Shown: positions 9,607-18,415, counted from the stretch's first letter. The stretch is DNA of 64,000 bases from JAWHTC01 sp032586155 (GCF_032586155.1 NZ_JAWHTC010000001.1:744001-808000); one strand, 5' to 3'. Program-made: numbers and translations. Notes: a model not told the origin generated them from the sequence alone.

Positions 9607-10401
9607 ATGAAGACCTTGATCAAGGCGACAGGAACGCTCATCGATGCAATCGGAACCGAGAGTTTCGCACAAGCCTTATCCGATGCTCTGACAGGGATCG
9701 CTTCGGTCGACTATACTGTCGTCTTCGGATACCTTGGGGCCGCCCGCCCGATGGATCTGTTCGACGACTTTCCAAGAGGAAAACGCAAGGTTTTCGTCGA
9801 GGATTATCAGGAAGGTCCTTACCTTCTTGATCCTTTCTATCTGGCCTGTGGCAACCAGGTTGTTCCCGGTCTTTACAGGATCAAAGACCTGGCACCCGAT
9901 CGTTTCTTTCAGGGCGAGTATTTTCGAAGCTACTATGCGCGCACAGGCCTGGCCGAAGAGATCGGCTATTTCATTGAAATGCCCGACAACGCGATTGTTG
10001 TGGTCTCCCTTATGCGGGCCCAAAAAGCGTTTTCCGCGAAAGAGTTTCGTCAACTCGGCGAGTTCTGGCCGGTGGTGCAGGCAGCTTGCCAACGTCATTG
10101 GGGCGACCTTGCCATTCAATTCGGCGTAGACGCAGATAACTCTTCAGATGAAAGCTTGCACCAAAGCGTGGAGCTTGCTTTCACCAGTTTTGGAGAGGGG
10201 GTTCTTACCCCCAGGGAGCGACAGGTGGTCGAATACACCCTCAAAGGGCATTCTGCCGACGCTGTGGGGCGCATCCTTGAGATTTCTCCTGGAACCGTGC
10301 GCATCCACCGACGAAACGTGTACTCCAAACTCCAGATCAGGTCTCAAGGCGAACTGTTCTCCAAATTCATCGACACCTTGGTGACAGGAGGCAGTTCTTG
10401 A
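9607..10401 (+). CDS. LuxR-family transcriptional regulator, divergent from importer operon
   Basis: 264-residue protein. The C-terminal third is a GerE/LuxR helix-turn-helix: LTPRERQVVEYTLKGHSADAVG then ISPGTVRIHRRNVYSKL, about residues 198-245. The N-terminal 190 residues do not show the conserved Trp/Tyr/Asp pattern of acyl-homoserine-lactone receptors that I would expect, so it is probably a solo sensor of another ligand. Placement head-to-head with the ABC importer and SDR genes suggests it controls them. The ATG at 9607 has only a weak ribosome binding site (GCGGGAAA). Confidence 0.85.
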   Translation: MKTLIKATGTLIDAIGTESFAQALSDALTGIASVDYTVVFGYLGAARPMDLFDDFPRGKRKVFVEDYQEGPYLLDPFYLACGNQVVPGLYRIKDLAPDRFFQGEYFRSYYARTGLAEEIGYFIEMPDNAIVVVSLMRAQKAFSAKEFRQLGEFWPVVQAACQRHWGDLAIQFGVDADNSSDESLHQSVELAFTSFGEGVLTPRERQVVEYTLKGHSADAVGRILEISPGTVRIHRRNVYSKLQIRSQGELFSKFIDTLVTGGSS

Positions 10402-10568
10402 GGAACCGGGACAAACGCAGAAGTCAAATCTCACACTTGTTCTGACGTCAGCGAAGCGCAACAAGCGGCCATTGGAGCAGTCGCAGCGAAAGTTCACTAA
10501 GTCCCGCAGAGCCGCAATTGAAACCAACCGCAGCTAAAGCCCGCTCAAAGGCTGAAAGCTGCCGTTCT

Positions 10569-11015
10569 TTATCGGCCCGCCCGGCGATTTATGGCGACTG
10601 TGCCCAGGATGTTGTCGGTCAGTCCCTGCGCCCGCGGCGATGTGGCCATAAGAACCATCGAAAGCACCTGCACCGGGAAGAATGTGAAGGACAACATGAA
10701 CCCCAATGTATGGGCAAACGCATCGCCCAGGGAAAACCGGGTGCCGTCGGCGTTGCGGAACTCGATCGCGAGGAAGCGCATCGCCGGGGTGGCGGACCAG
10801 TTGGCGAGCGAAATGGCGCGGTAGGCAAAGTTCAGCAGCCACCATGTGGGAATGATCAGTAGCGCCGCCAATCCAAGCGTCAGAACTACCAGGATTACGC
10901 TGATCACAAGCAGTAGAGCGGTATCCATCAGGAAGGCGAGAAACCGCTTGAGCGGAACGTCCCTATAGAATTCCGGTTGGAAATGCGGGTCGGGAAGGCG
11001 CCAGTCGGGTGTCAT
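10569..11015 (-). CDS. RDD-family integral membrane protein
   Basis: 148 residues with about three membrane helices. The RDD signature is visible: KRFLAFLMDTALLLVIS at about residues 23-39 with the conserved Asp, and RFLAIEFRNADG with GDAF later. RDD proteins are small membrane proteins, some linked to ion transport; no specific activity can be assigned here. It follows the DUF2852 gene on the same strand after a strong hairpin terminator, so it may have its own promoter. Confidence 0.8.
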   Translation of the reverse strand: MTPDWRLPDPHFQPEFYRDVPLKRFLAFLMDTALLLVISVILVVLTLGLAALLIIPTWWLLNFAYRAISLANWSATPAMRFLAIEFRNADGTRFSLGDAFAHTLGFMLSFTFFPVQVLSMVLMATSPRAQGLTDNILGTVAINRRAGR

Positions 11016-11060
11016 GGGAGGGTGTTTATCAGTAAGGCCGGGTAAGGGGCACGTGAAAAT

Positions 11061-11084
11061 GCCCGGCCCGGGGGAGGGCCGGGC
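11061..11084 (-). terminator. rho-independent terminator of the DUF2852 gene
   Basis: GCCCGGCCC (11061-11069) pairs perfectly with GGGCCGGGC (11076-11084). On the minus strand it is followed by ATTTT. It lies 24 bases beyond the DUF2852 stop codon. Confidence 0.75.
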
Positions 11085-11107
11085 CGGGAGGGGAGTACGC
11101 GTGGGAC

Positions 11108-11560
11108 TTACGCGTCTTCCTTCTTGGGTTCGTCTTGTTCGACCGGTTCGTTATCCGAGACAGCGGCCTCGGCGGCGCGCTCTTCCATGAAGGCGTCGAA
11201 CTCGGTCTTGTCCTTGGCGTCACGCAGACGTTGCAGGAAGGCCTCGAACTGGCCCTGTTCGTCTTCGAGACGACGCAGGGTTTCCTGTTTGTAGGCGTCG
11301 AACGCCGAGTTGCCCGAACTGCGCGTGGCGTGGAAGTGGGCGTGGCGGCGATGATGGCGGCGGCTGCAGGAACCATTGAACATGCGTTTGCTCCAGATCA
11401 TGTAGAAGAGAAGGGCGAGGCCGACAGGCCAGATGAAGATGAACCCGAGGATCATGGCGACGATCCAGGCGCCTTTGCCCTTGTCGTCAAGCCAGGCCTC
11501 GGCGCGGCGGAACCAACCCATCGGTTGAGAGGTTTCGGCGGCGGGGGCGGCGGTGGTCAT
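11108..11560 (-). CDS. DUF2852 domain membrane protein
   Basis: 150-residue protein of the DUF2852 family, common in alphaproteobacteria and of unknown function. One clear membrane segment, WIVAMILGFIFIWPVGLALL (about residues 33-52), follows an amphipathic GWFRRAEAWLDDKGKG. A charged, coiled-coil-like tail then contains FDAYKQETLRRLEDEQGQFE, typical of the family. AGGAG precedes the ATG at 11560 with good spacing. The upstream region carries two operator-like dyads (11600-11678), so expression is probably tightly regulated. Confidence 0.85.
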   Translation of the reverse strand: MTTAAPAAETSQPMGWFRRAEAWLDDKGKGAWIVAMILGFIFIWPVGLALLFYMIWSKRMFNGSCSRRHHRRHAHFHATRSSGNSAFDAYKQETLRRLEDEQGQFEAFLQRLRDAKDKTEFDAFMEERAAEAAVSDNEPVEQDEPKKEDA

Positions 11561-11599
11561 GTGTGTCTCCTATGTCTAATCGTTTCCGGTGAAGGCGGG

Positions 11600-11678
11600 A
11601 ATGTGAATGCCTTTCACATTGCCAAGATTGGCATGGGGAGGGGGTTTGGCAAGGGTCAATGTGAATGTTTTTTACATT
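11600..11678. promoter_or_regulatory. two tandem operator-like dyads upstream of the DUF2852 gene
   Basis: AATGTGAA-N5-TTCACATT at 11600-11620 is a perfect 8-bp-arm dyad. AATGTGAA-N5-TTTACATT at 11658-11678 is the same with one mismatch. They lie 40 and 98 bases upstream of the DUF2852 start. The pattern resembles a dimeric-regulator site. It is not a canonical CRP site, because the TGTGA to TCACA spacing is seven rather than six. Confidence 0.55.
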
Positions 11679-11741
11679 TTATTTGAAAATGGATTGTTAT
11701 CAACGGGTTGTGCGTTTGGTTTTCGCGAAACCCCGGGCTGC

Positions 11742-12203
11742 TCAGGTGGTGAAGTTGGTTATGGTGGCCCCGGAGAGACGCTCGAGGTCAGCAGGAGAGA
11801 CCGAAAACACGTGGCGCGGTGTGCCTGCGGCGGCCCAGACCAGGGTGAAATCGGTCAGCCGGGGATCGAGGAAGGCGCGGATCGGATTGAGATGACCGAC
11901 GGGGGCGACACCACCGATAGCAAAACCGGTCTGCGCGCGGATCAGCGCGGCATCGGCCTTGCCCAGAGCTTCGCCTGCCAGTGCGGTGGCCTTGGCGGGA
12001 TCGACCTGATTGCCGCCGGCGGTGATGAACAGGATGGCCTCGCCACTGTCTTCTCCGCGAAAGATGATCGACTTGGCAATCTGGTCGACCTCGACGCCCA
12101 ACTCGTCGGCGGCCATCTGGGCGGTGCGGGCCTCGCCGGTTTCCAGGACAATGGCCGAGATGCCTTCGAGGGCGGATTGCACCCGTTTGAGCGATTTCGA
12201 CAT
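11742..12203 (-). CDS. YbaK/EbsC-family aminoacyl-tRNA deacylase
   Basis: 153 residues from ATG 12203, chosen because AAAGG precedes it and the longer frame adds non-conserved sequence. The family hydrolyses mischarged tRNA, for example Cys-tRNA(Pro) in YbaK. Seen here: AKSIIFRG (conserved Lys region, about 41-48), AILFITAGGNQVD and the glycine-rich FAIGGVAPVGH near residue 99, all family hallmarks. It stands alone on the minus strand. Substrate specificity is not evident from sequence. Confidence 0.88.
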   Translation of the reverse strand: MSKSLKRVQSALEGISAIVLETGEARTAQMAADELGVEVDQIAKSIIFRGEDSGEAILFITAGGNQVDPAKATALAGEALGKADAALIRAQTGFAIGGVAPVGHLNPIRAFLDPRLTDFTLVWAAAGTPRHVFSVSPADLERLSGATITNFTT

Positions 12204-12247
12204 GAGGCGGGCCTTTCGTTGACTTGCCGGGCTGAGGCGGCAATGGT

Positions 12248-12649
12248 TTGCCGATGCAGGATAATTCAGAAATCGCACCCCCGACAATTGCAGAAATGCT
12301 GGCGCTGGAAGAGGTGGTGTGGCGGGCCCTGGTCACGGGGGATCGTAATGCGGATCACGACATGCTGTTGCCCGAATTCCTGGGCGTTTACCCGGATGGG
12401 TTTGCCGGACGTGACGATCATTCCGGTCAGTTGGAGGCCGGGCCGAGCGTTGCCAGCTACGATCTGAGCAAGGCGCGGCTGCTGCCGGTAGGGCAGGATC
12501 ACGTGATGCTGTGCTACCTGGCGCGTTTCCGACGGGTTGGAGTGCGCGAGAATGAAGCGATGTATGTCAGCTCGCTGTGGCAGCGCGGGCCGGAGGGGTG
12601 GCGCAACCTGTTTAGCCAGGACACGCCGGTCGGGCCGGGGGTTCCCTGA
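12248..12649 (+). CDS. SnoaL/DUF4440-like (NTF2-fold) small protein
   Basis: 133 residues. The pattern LALEEVVWRALVTGDRNADHDMLLPEFLGVYPDG at the N-terminus and VSSLWQRGPEGWRNLFSQDTP at the C-terminus (both quoted only in part here) fit DUF4440/NTF2-like proteins, cone-shaped folds with varied catalytic or binding roles. It is divergent from the YbaK gene by 44 bases. Start may be ATG 12248 or 12254. No specific function can be assigned. Confidence 0.65.
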   Translation: MPMQDNSEIAPPTIAEMLALEEVVWRALVTGDRNADHDMLLPEFLGVYPDGFAGRDDHSGQLEAGPSVASYDLSKARLLPVGQDHVMLCYLARFRRVGVRENEAMYVSSLWQRGPEGWRNLFSQDTPVGPGVP

Positions 12650-12711
12650 TACGCGCCGCGCCTTTGCGTTAAGTCATTGACCTTGCGAGAGTGGGCCGCC
12701 AAATGTCGGCC

Positions 12712-15519
12712 ATGGATTTTGTATCGCGTATCACCCGCCTGCCGCATGCGTTCGAGCCCGAAAGAGGCCGCGACGCATTGGAACATGTGCCCGACCTGTC
12801 GGACGATCTGGCCGCGTTGATCAAAGGGGCGGGGGGATGCTCGCCCTATCTGAGCGGGTTGATGGCCAAGGAAGGCGCCTGGCTGACACCGGCGTTCGAG
12901 AACCCCGAGGCGGCGCTGGAGGCGGAATTTGACCGGTTACGGGCAATTTCGATCGGTGAGGCCGGGGGTGACCTGGGCGACGAGATGCGCCGGGCCAAGC
13001 GGCGGGTGGCGCTGATGATTGCCCTGGCGGACCTGGGCGGGGTCTGGCCGTTGGAGCAGGTGACGGGACGATTAACGGATTTTGCCGACCTGGTGGTCGG
13101 GTTGGCGTTTCGCGAGGCGTTGAAGCCCGAGATCCGGCGCGGAAAGCTGCCGGGCGCGACGATGGAGGAGCTGGACCAATCAGGGGGCTGGGTGGCGCTG
13201 GCGATGGGCAAGATGGGGGCCGGGGAGTTGAACTACTCGTCCGATGTCGACCTGATCTGCCTGTTCGACGAAACCCGGTTTCAGCCGGATGATTTCCACG
13301 ATGCGCGCTCTTCTCTGGTGCGGGCGACGCGAAAGATGTCGGGGCTTCTCAATGATTTGACCGGCGAAGGTTATGTATTTCGCACCGATCTGCGGCTGCG
13401 TCCCGACCCCGCGGTCACCCCGGTCTGCATGGCGATGGAGGCGGCCGAGCGCTATTACGAGAGTCTGGGGCGGACCTGGGAACGCGCGGCTTACATCAAG
13501 GCGCGGCCCTGTGCCGGCGACGTGGAAGCAGGCGCGCGGTTCCTGCATGCGCTAAAACCCTTCATCTGGCGCAAGCATCTGGATTTTGCCGCCATTCGCG
13601 ATGCCCATGATATGCGGCTCAGGATTCGCGAACACAAAGGGCTGGGCGGGGCGATCACCCTACCGGGGCATGACATGAAGCTGGGCCGCGGCGGCATTCG
13701 TGAGATCGAGTTCTTCACCCAGACCCGACAGATCATTGCCGGTGGGCGTGATCCCGACCTGCGGGTGCGCGGCACGGTCGAGGGGTTGTCCCTGCTGGCG
13801 CAGAAGGGCTGGGTCGAACAGGCCCATGCTGACACGCTGACCGATCATTACAGGGCCCATCGCGAGGTCGAGCACCGCATCCAGATGGTCAACGACGCCC
13901 AGACCCACCGTCTGCCCAAGACGGAAGAGGGAATTGCCCGGATCGCGGCGATGATGGGGGTGGAGCAAGCCGTGTTCGAGCAGCGGCTGCACGAGCGGCT
14001 GGAAGAGGTGCACGAGCTGACCGAGGGGTTCTTTGCCCCTGATGCGGGCGCGGCGCGAGCGGAGACGGAAGAAGATGGGCATGACCGCGAAATCCTGGCG
14101 CGCTGGCCGTCCTACCCGGCGCTGCGCTCGGCGCGGGCGGTGGAGATTTTTGACCGGTTGCGTCCGGAAATCCTGCGCCGGTTGAAGGACAGCGCCCATC
14201 CGGAAGAGGCGTTGATCGCCTTTGACGGGTTTCTCAAGGGGTTGCCTGCTGGGGTGCAGTTGTTTTCACTGTTCGAGGCCAACCCGCCGCTGGTGGACCT
14301 GCTGGTGGATATCGTCGGCACCGCGCCTGCGCTGGCGCGTTACCTGGCGCGGCATTCAGGGGTGTTCGATGCGGTAATCGGCGGCGATTTCTTCGCCCCT
14401 TGGCCGGGCGGTGCGACCCTGACCGAGGAACTGACCGGCAAGCTGGCCAATGAGAACGATTACGAGGACCGGCTGGACCGGGTGCGGCGCTGGGCCAAGG
14501 AATGGCGGTTTCGGGTGGGCGTGCACCACTTGCGCGGATTGATCGACGCCGAAGAGGCAGGACGGCAATATGCTGACGTCGCAGATGCCTCGCTCAGGGC
14601 GCTGTGGCCGGTGGTGGTGGAACAGTTCGCCGCCAAGCATGGCGATCCGCCGGGGCGCGGGGCCTGCGTGTTGGGCATGGGCAGCCTGGGGGCGCAAAGG
14701 TTGAATGCGGAATCCGATCTGGACCTGATCGTGATTTACGACCCGGGCGAGGCCGAGATGTCCGACGGTCGCCGTCCGCTGGCTGTGCGTCCGTATTATG
14801 CCCGGCTGACCCAGGCGATGATCACGGCGATGACCGCGCCGATGGCCGAGGGCAAACTTTACGAGGTTGATATGCGGTTGCGCCCGTCCGGCAACCAGGG
14901 GCCGGTGGCGACAAGCTGGGCTTCGTTCCGGGCTTACCAGAGCGATGAGGCCTGGGCCTGGGAACACCTGGCGATGACGCGGGCACGGGTGGTGACCGGC
15001 GATGAAAGCCTGGGGGCCGATATCGAATCGTTTCGGGTTGCGCTGCTCAGGGAGAAGGGGCGCGACCGCGATGCGGTATTGCGTGGGCTGGGTGACATGC
15101 GCAACCGGATAGCGGCGGCGAAGGGGGCTAGCGGGCGATGGGCTGCCAAGTTGGGTCCGGGGCGGTTGCAGGATGTGGAACTGTGTGCACAGGCCGGGGC
15201 GTTGATCGGCGGCGTGGCCGAACGCGATATCGGCGCGGCACTGGATGGCGGTGTCGCAATCGGATGGCTAACGGACGCGGACAGAGCGGCATTGGGTGCG
15301 GCATACGGGCTTTGCTGGAAGGTGCAGGGGGTCTCAAAGCTGTTGACCGAGAAACCCGTGGCTGAGGACGAGATCGGAACAGGGGGCGCGGCAATGCTGT
15401 TGCGTGAAACGGGATGCGAAAGCATGGACGCGCTGGCCGCGCAATTGGACGAGCGGTGCGGCGCCGCGGCAGAGGTGATCGACACCGCCATCGCGCGTGG
15501 CCTCGAGGCGGCGTCATGA
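12712..15519 (+). CDS. glnE: bifunctional glutamine synthetase adenylyltransferase / adenylyl-removing enzyme
   Basis: Adenylylates and deadenylylates glutamine synthetase on a Tyr, coupling enzyme activity to nitrogen status through PII. Two nucleotidyltransferase domains are visible: GKMGAGELNYSSDVDLICLF near residue 165-185 (removase half) and GMGSLGAQRLNAESDLDLIV near 655-675 (transferase half), with a linker domain between. About 935 aa, normal for GlnE. The start is uncertain: GTG 12691, ATG 12703 or ATG 12712; the last begins MDFVSRITRLP, which I think matches relatives best. Its target glnA lies at 42.9 kb. It is coupled by ATGA to the next small gene. Confidence 0.95.
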   Translation: MDFVSRITRLPHAFEPERGRDALEHVPDLSDDLAALIKGAGGCSPYLSGLMAKEGAWLTPAFENPEAALEAEFDRLRAISIGEAGGDLGDEMRRAKRRVALMIALADLGGVWPLEQVTGRLTDFADLVVGLAFREALKPEIRRGKLPGATMEELDQSGGWVALAMGKMGAGELNYSSDVDLICLFDETRFQPDDFHDARSSLVRATRKMSGLLNDLTGEGYVFRTDLRLRPDPAVTPVCMAMEAAERYYESLGRTWERAAYIKARPCAGDVEAGARFLHALKPFIWRKHLDFAAIRDAHDMRLRIREHKGLGGAITLPGHDMKLGRGGIREIEFFTQTRQIIAGGRDPDLRVRGTVEGLSLLAQKGWVEQAHADTLTDHYRAHREVEHRIQMVNDAQTHRLPKTEEGIARIAAMMGVEQAVFEQRLHERLEEVHELTEGFFAPDAGAARAETEEDGHDREILARWPSYPALRSARAVEIFDRLRPEILRRLKDSAHPEEALIAFDGFLKGLPAGVQLFSLFEANPPLVDLLVDIVGTAPALARYLARHSGVFDAVIGGDFFAPWPGGATLTEELTGKLANENDYEDRLDRVRRWAKEWRFRVGVHHLRGLIDAEEAGRQYADVADASLRALWPVVVEQFAAKHGDPPGRGACVLGMGSLGAQRLNAESDLDLIVIYDPGEAEMSDGRRPLAVRPYYARLTQAMITAMTAPMAEGKLYEVDMRLRPSGNQGPVATSWASFRAYQSDEAWAWEHLAMTRARVVTGDESLGADIESFRVALLREKGRDRDAVLRGLGDMRNRIAAAKGASGRWAAKLGPGRLQDVELCAQAGALIGGVAERDIGAALDGGVAIGWLTDADRAALGAAYGLCWKVQGVSKLLTEKPVAEDEIGTGGAAMLLRETGCESMDALAAQLDERCGAAAEVIDTAIARGLEAAS

Positions 15520-15776
15520 AAGGCGACGCGCTGGACCCCAAGGCGCTGATCCGCGAGGCCTATCGCATGGAGGTGGGGCCGCCGGAATGCCGGGTGATCT
15601 TCCTGGATTGGGCACTGAGCCTGCCTGAAGGGACCGACCCGAAGGCGGCGATCGTGCAGCTGCTGCAACGCTATGGGGCGGATGAGACACATCCGATGAC
15701 GCAGGTGCTGCACGAGGGGTTGGCCAAGGCCGAACGCACCGGGCGGCGCGGCGGACGGCGCGGTCGTTTGCGGTGA
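15516..15776 (+). CDS. conserved small protein coupled to glnE, function unknown
   Basis: 86 residues from ATG 15516, which overlaps the glnE stop by four bases, so the two are translationally coupled. The sequence has no domain I recognise: an acidic/hydrophobic first part (ECRVIFLDWALSLPEG, about residues 26-41) and a very basic Arg/Gly-rich tail (RTGRRGGRRGRLR) that could bind nucleic acid. An in-frame extension upstream exists, but it would be encoded inside glnE in another frame and is not credible. A role beside GlnE is only suggested by linkage. Confidence 0.7.
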   Translation: MKGDALDPKALIREAYRMEVGPPECRVIFLDWALSLPEGTDPKAAIVQLLQRYGADETHPMTQVLHEGLAKAERTGRRGGRRGRLR

Positions 15777-15831
15777 CCGGGCAGCTTTTGGCCTGGGGCT
15801 GGCTTTCGAATTGCTTGCGCAATCCGACCGG

Positions 15832-15885
15832 CTGGGGGGCCAGCCCCCCAGACCCCCTGGGATATTTCTGGCAAGAGGAAGAGGT
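15832..15885. repeat. intergenic hairpin element, copy A
   Basis: CTGGGGGGC (15832-15840) and GCCCCCCAG (15843-15851) form a tight 9-bp stem. It is followed by ACCCCCTGGGATATTTCTGG and an AAGAGGAAG tail. It lies between two convergent genes. The same arrangement, hairpin then GGATATTT-like then AGATGAAG-like tail, recurs at 21237-21287 and 62343-62404. Confidence 0.65.
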
Positions 15886-15953
15886 GGACCGGGGTGTTGG
15901 AATGACCGCTTCAGGCCAAGGGCCGCTGCAATGCCAAGCATTGCCGGTCGCCC

Positions 15954-16598
15954 TCAGCCGTTTGACAGGGCCGCGGCGTCGCGTGCCAGAGCCTCGATGG
16001 CGTCCCAATCGCCGTCCGCAATCAGCGATTTTGGGGCAACCCAGCTGCCACCCACGCAGGCGACGTTTTTCAGCGACAGGTAATCGGCCACGTTCTTTGG
16101 CGACACGCCGCCGGTGGGGCAGAAGGTGATCTGGGGCAGGGGCGCGCCGATGGCCTTGAGCGCAGGGGCGCCGCCCGAGGCTTCGGCCGGGAAGAATTTC
16201 TGCACGCTGTAGCCGCGTTCCAGAAGGCGCATGGCTTCGGTCGCGGTGGCGGCCCCGGGCAGGAGCGGCAGGTCGGCCTCTTCACAGGCGCCGAGCAGAC
16301 GGTCGGTGGCGCCGGGGGAGACGGCAAACTGTGCACCCGCGTCTTTGGCGGCCTGAACATCCGAAGGGGTCAGCACGGTACCTGCGCCGGGAATGCCGCC
16401 GGGGATTGCCGCCATTTCGCGGATACAGTCGAGCGCTGCGGCGGTGCGCAGGGTGACCTCGAGCACAGGCAGGCCGCCCGAGACGAGGGCCTGGGCCAGG
16501 GGGGCCGCGTCTTTGGCGTCATCGAGCACGATGACCGGGATCACGGGGGCGGTGCGGCAGAGTTTCAGGGCGGCTTGGCTCATGTCCTGCGGAGTCAT
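15954..16598 (-). CDS. eda: 2-dehydro-3-deoxy-phosphogluconate (KDPG) aldolase
   Basis: Splits KDPG into pyruvate and glyceraldehyde-3-phosphate, the last step of the Entner-Doudoroff pathway. 214 residues, the usual size. Class I aldolase marks: LEVTLRT with the catalytic Glu (about residue 46), GAGTVLTPSDV, AVSPGATD, and VQKFFPAE with the Schiff-base Lys (about 133), then FCPTGGVSP. Its start overlaps the edd stop by four bases, so edd-eda is a coupled two-gene operon on the minus strand. Confidence 0.96.
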   Translation of the reverse strand: MTPQDMSQAALKLCRTAPVIPVIVLDDAKDAAPLAQALVSGGLPVLEVTLRTAAALDCIREMAAIPGGIPGAGTVLTPSDVQAAKDAGAQFAVSPGATDRLLGACEEADLPLLPGAATATEAMRLLERGYSVQKFFPAEASGGAPALKAIGAPLPQITFCPTGGVSPKNVADYLSLKNVACVGGSWVAPKSLIADGDWDAIEALARDAAALSNG

Positions 16599-18415
16599 GT
16601 TTCACCTTTGAAAAGAGGGCTGGCACCCTGAGTGGCCGGGGTTGCGTTGTCGCGAAACAGCGAAAACAGCTCGCGGCCGGTGCCAGTGTGGCTGGTGGCC
16701 AGGTCGGCGGTGTCGGGTGTTCGGTTTTCAAAATCCGGGGCGAGGTTGTCGAGACTGCCATGTTCCGCGTCGAGCCGGATTGGGTCACCGTCGCGGACAC
16801 GGGCAAGTGGACCCTGCGCCATGGTCTCGGGTGAGAGGTGGATGGCGGCGGGGATGCGGCCCGAGGCACCGGACATGCGACCATCGGTGACAAGGGCGAT
16901 CTTATAGCCGCGGTCCTGCAGAACGCTGAGTGTGGGGGTGAGGCCGTGGACTTCGGGCATACCGTTGGCCTGGGGGCCGTGGAATCGCAGCACGATTGCG
17001 GCGTCGCCGTCGAGCGTGCCGGCCTTGAAGGCGTCGATCACGGCGTCCTGGGTTTCGAATACCCGGGCGGGGGCCTCGATCAGGCGGTGTTCGGGTTTGA
17101 CCGCCGAGAGCTTGATGATGCTTTGTCCGAGGTTGCCAGTCAGGTGTTTGAGACCGCCGGTCGGTTGGAACGGGTCGGACTGAGGGCGCAGGATCTTGTC
17201 ATTCAGGCTGCTGGTAGATCCCGGAACCCATGCAAGAGGCTTATTCAAGGGCAATTGCGGATCCTGCGTGTAGCGGCCAAGGCCGGGGCCGGCGACGGTT
17301 TGCACGTCCTCATGAACCAGCCCGGCATCGAGCAGTTGGGCAATCAGAAAGCCAAGGCCTCCAGCGGCGTGGAAATGGTTCACGTCAGCCAGACCATTGG
17401 GATAGACCCGCGCAAGCAGGGGCGCTGCCTCGGACAGGTCGGCAAAATCCTGCAGCGTCAGGATGATGCCGAAGGCGCGCGCCATGGCAGGCAAATGCAG
17501 CACGAGGTTGGTCGAGCCGCCGGTGGCCATCAACCCGACAATGCCGTTGACGAAGGCGCGCTCGTCCATGATCTCGTAAAGCGGGCGGTAGCTGTCGCCA
17601 AGGGCGGTTTGGGTCAGAATTGTTTCGGTGCCCGCATCGGTCAGGGCGTGGCGCAGCGGAGTGTCGGGGGAAACGAAGGAGGCGCCGGGCAGGTGCAGGC
17701 CCATGATTTCCATCAGCATCTGGTTGGAATTGGCGGTGCCATAGAAAGTGCAGGTGCCCGGCCCGTGATAGGCGGCCATCTCGGCCTGCATCAGGGCGGC
17801 GCGGTCGGTTTCACCGGCAGCGAAGGCTTTGCGCACCTTGGCCTTCTCGTCATTGGGCAGTCCCGAGGTCATCGGACCTGAGGGCAGGAAGATCATTGGC
17901 AGGTGGGCGAATGCCCCGGCGGCCATCACCAGCCCCGGCACGATCTTGTCACAGGTGCCAAGCATGGCCACTGCGTCGAAGGTGTTGTGGGACAGGGCCA
18001 CGGATGCGGCCAGCGCGATCACATCGCGGGAAAACAACGACAGTTCCATGCCGTCCTGTCCCTGGGTGACGCCGTCGCACATCGCCGGAACCCCACCGGC
18101 AACCTGGGCCGTGGCACCCATGCGACGGGCAATATCCTTGATCCGGGCAGGGTAGCTTTCGAACGGGGCGTGGGCCGAAAGCATGTCGTTATAGGCGGTG
18201 ATGATGCCGAGGTTGGGGGCACGGGTGGTCGCCAGCCGGTCCTGATCGCCGCCCATTGCCGCGTAGGCGTGGGCCTGGTTCGAGCAGGTCAGGTGGGCGC
18301 GGGCGGGGCCATCCTCGGCTGCGCGGCGCATGGCGGCGAGGTAGGTTTCGCGGCCCGGGCGCGAGCGTGCGACGATGCGGTCGGTGACCTCGAGAACGGT
18401 TTTGTTCACTGCCAT
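16595..18415 (-). CDS. edd: 6-phosphogluconate dehydratase
   Basis: Converts 6-phosphogluconate to KDPG; an iron-sulfur enzyme of the IlvD/Edd family. 606 residues, as expected. Visible: NLGIITAYNDMLSAHAPFE (about 67-85), GGVPAMCDGVTQGQDGMELSL with a cluster Cys, AMLGTCDKIVPG with a second cluster Cys, and TDGRMSGASGRIPAAIHL near the C-terminus. First gene of edd-eda. A LacI-type operator-like sequence lies about 55 bases upstream. With eda it forms the main sugar-acid route expected in this group of bacteria. Confidence 0.97.
   Translation of the reverse strand: MAVNKTVLEVTDRIVARSRPGRETYLAAMRRAAEDGPARAHLTCSNQAHAYAAMGGDQDRLATTRAPNLGIITAYNDMLSAHAPFESYPARIKDIARRMGATAQVAGGVPAMCDGVTQGQDGMELSLFSRDVIALAASVALSHNTFDAVAMLGTCDKIVPGLVMAAGAFAHLPMIFLPSGPMTSGLPNDEKAKVRKAFAAGETDRAALMQAEMAAYHGPGTCTFYGTANSNQMLMEIMGLHLPGASFVSPDTPLRHALTDAGTETILTQTALGDSYRPLYEIMDERAFVNGIVGLMATGGSTNLVLHLPAMARAFGIILTLQDFADLSEAAPLLARVYPNGLADVNHFHAAGGLGFLIAQLLDAGLVHEDVQTVAGPGLGRYTQDPQLPLNKPLAWVPGSTSSLNDKILRPQSDPFQPTGGLKHLTGNLGQSIIKLSAVKPEHRLIEAPARVFETQDAVIDAFKAGTLDGDAAIVLRFHGPQANGMPEVHGLTPTLSVLQDRGYKIALVTDGRMSGASGRIPAAIHLSPETMAQGPLARVRDGDPIRLDAEHGSLDNLAPDFENRTPDTADLATSHTGTGRELFSLFRDNATPATQGASPLFKGET

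Noticed and set aside
11600..11620. Dyad read as a CRP site
   Set aside because: TGTGA and TCACA are seven bases apart rather than six, and a second copy with the same geometry suggests a different regulator.
16838..17881. 347-aa plus-strand frame opposite edd
   Set aside because: Antisense to a well-conserved gene; translation shows no known domain.
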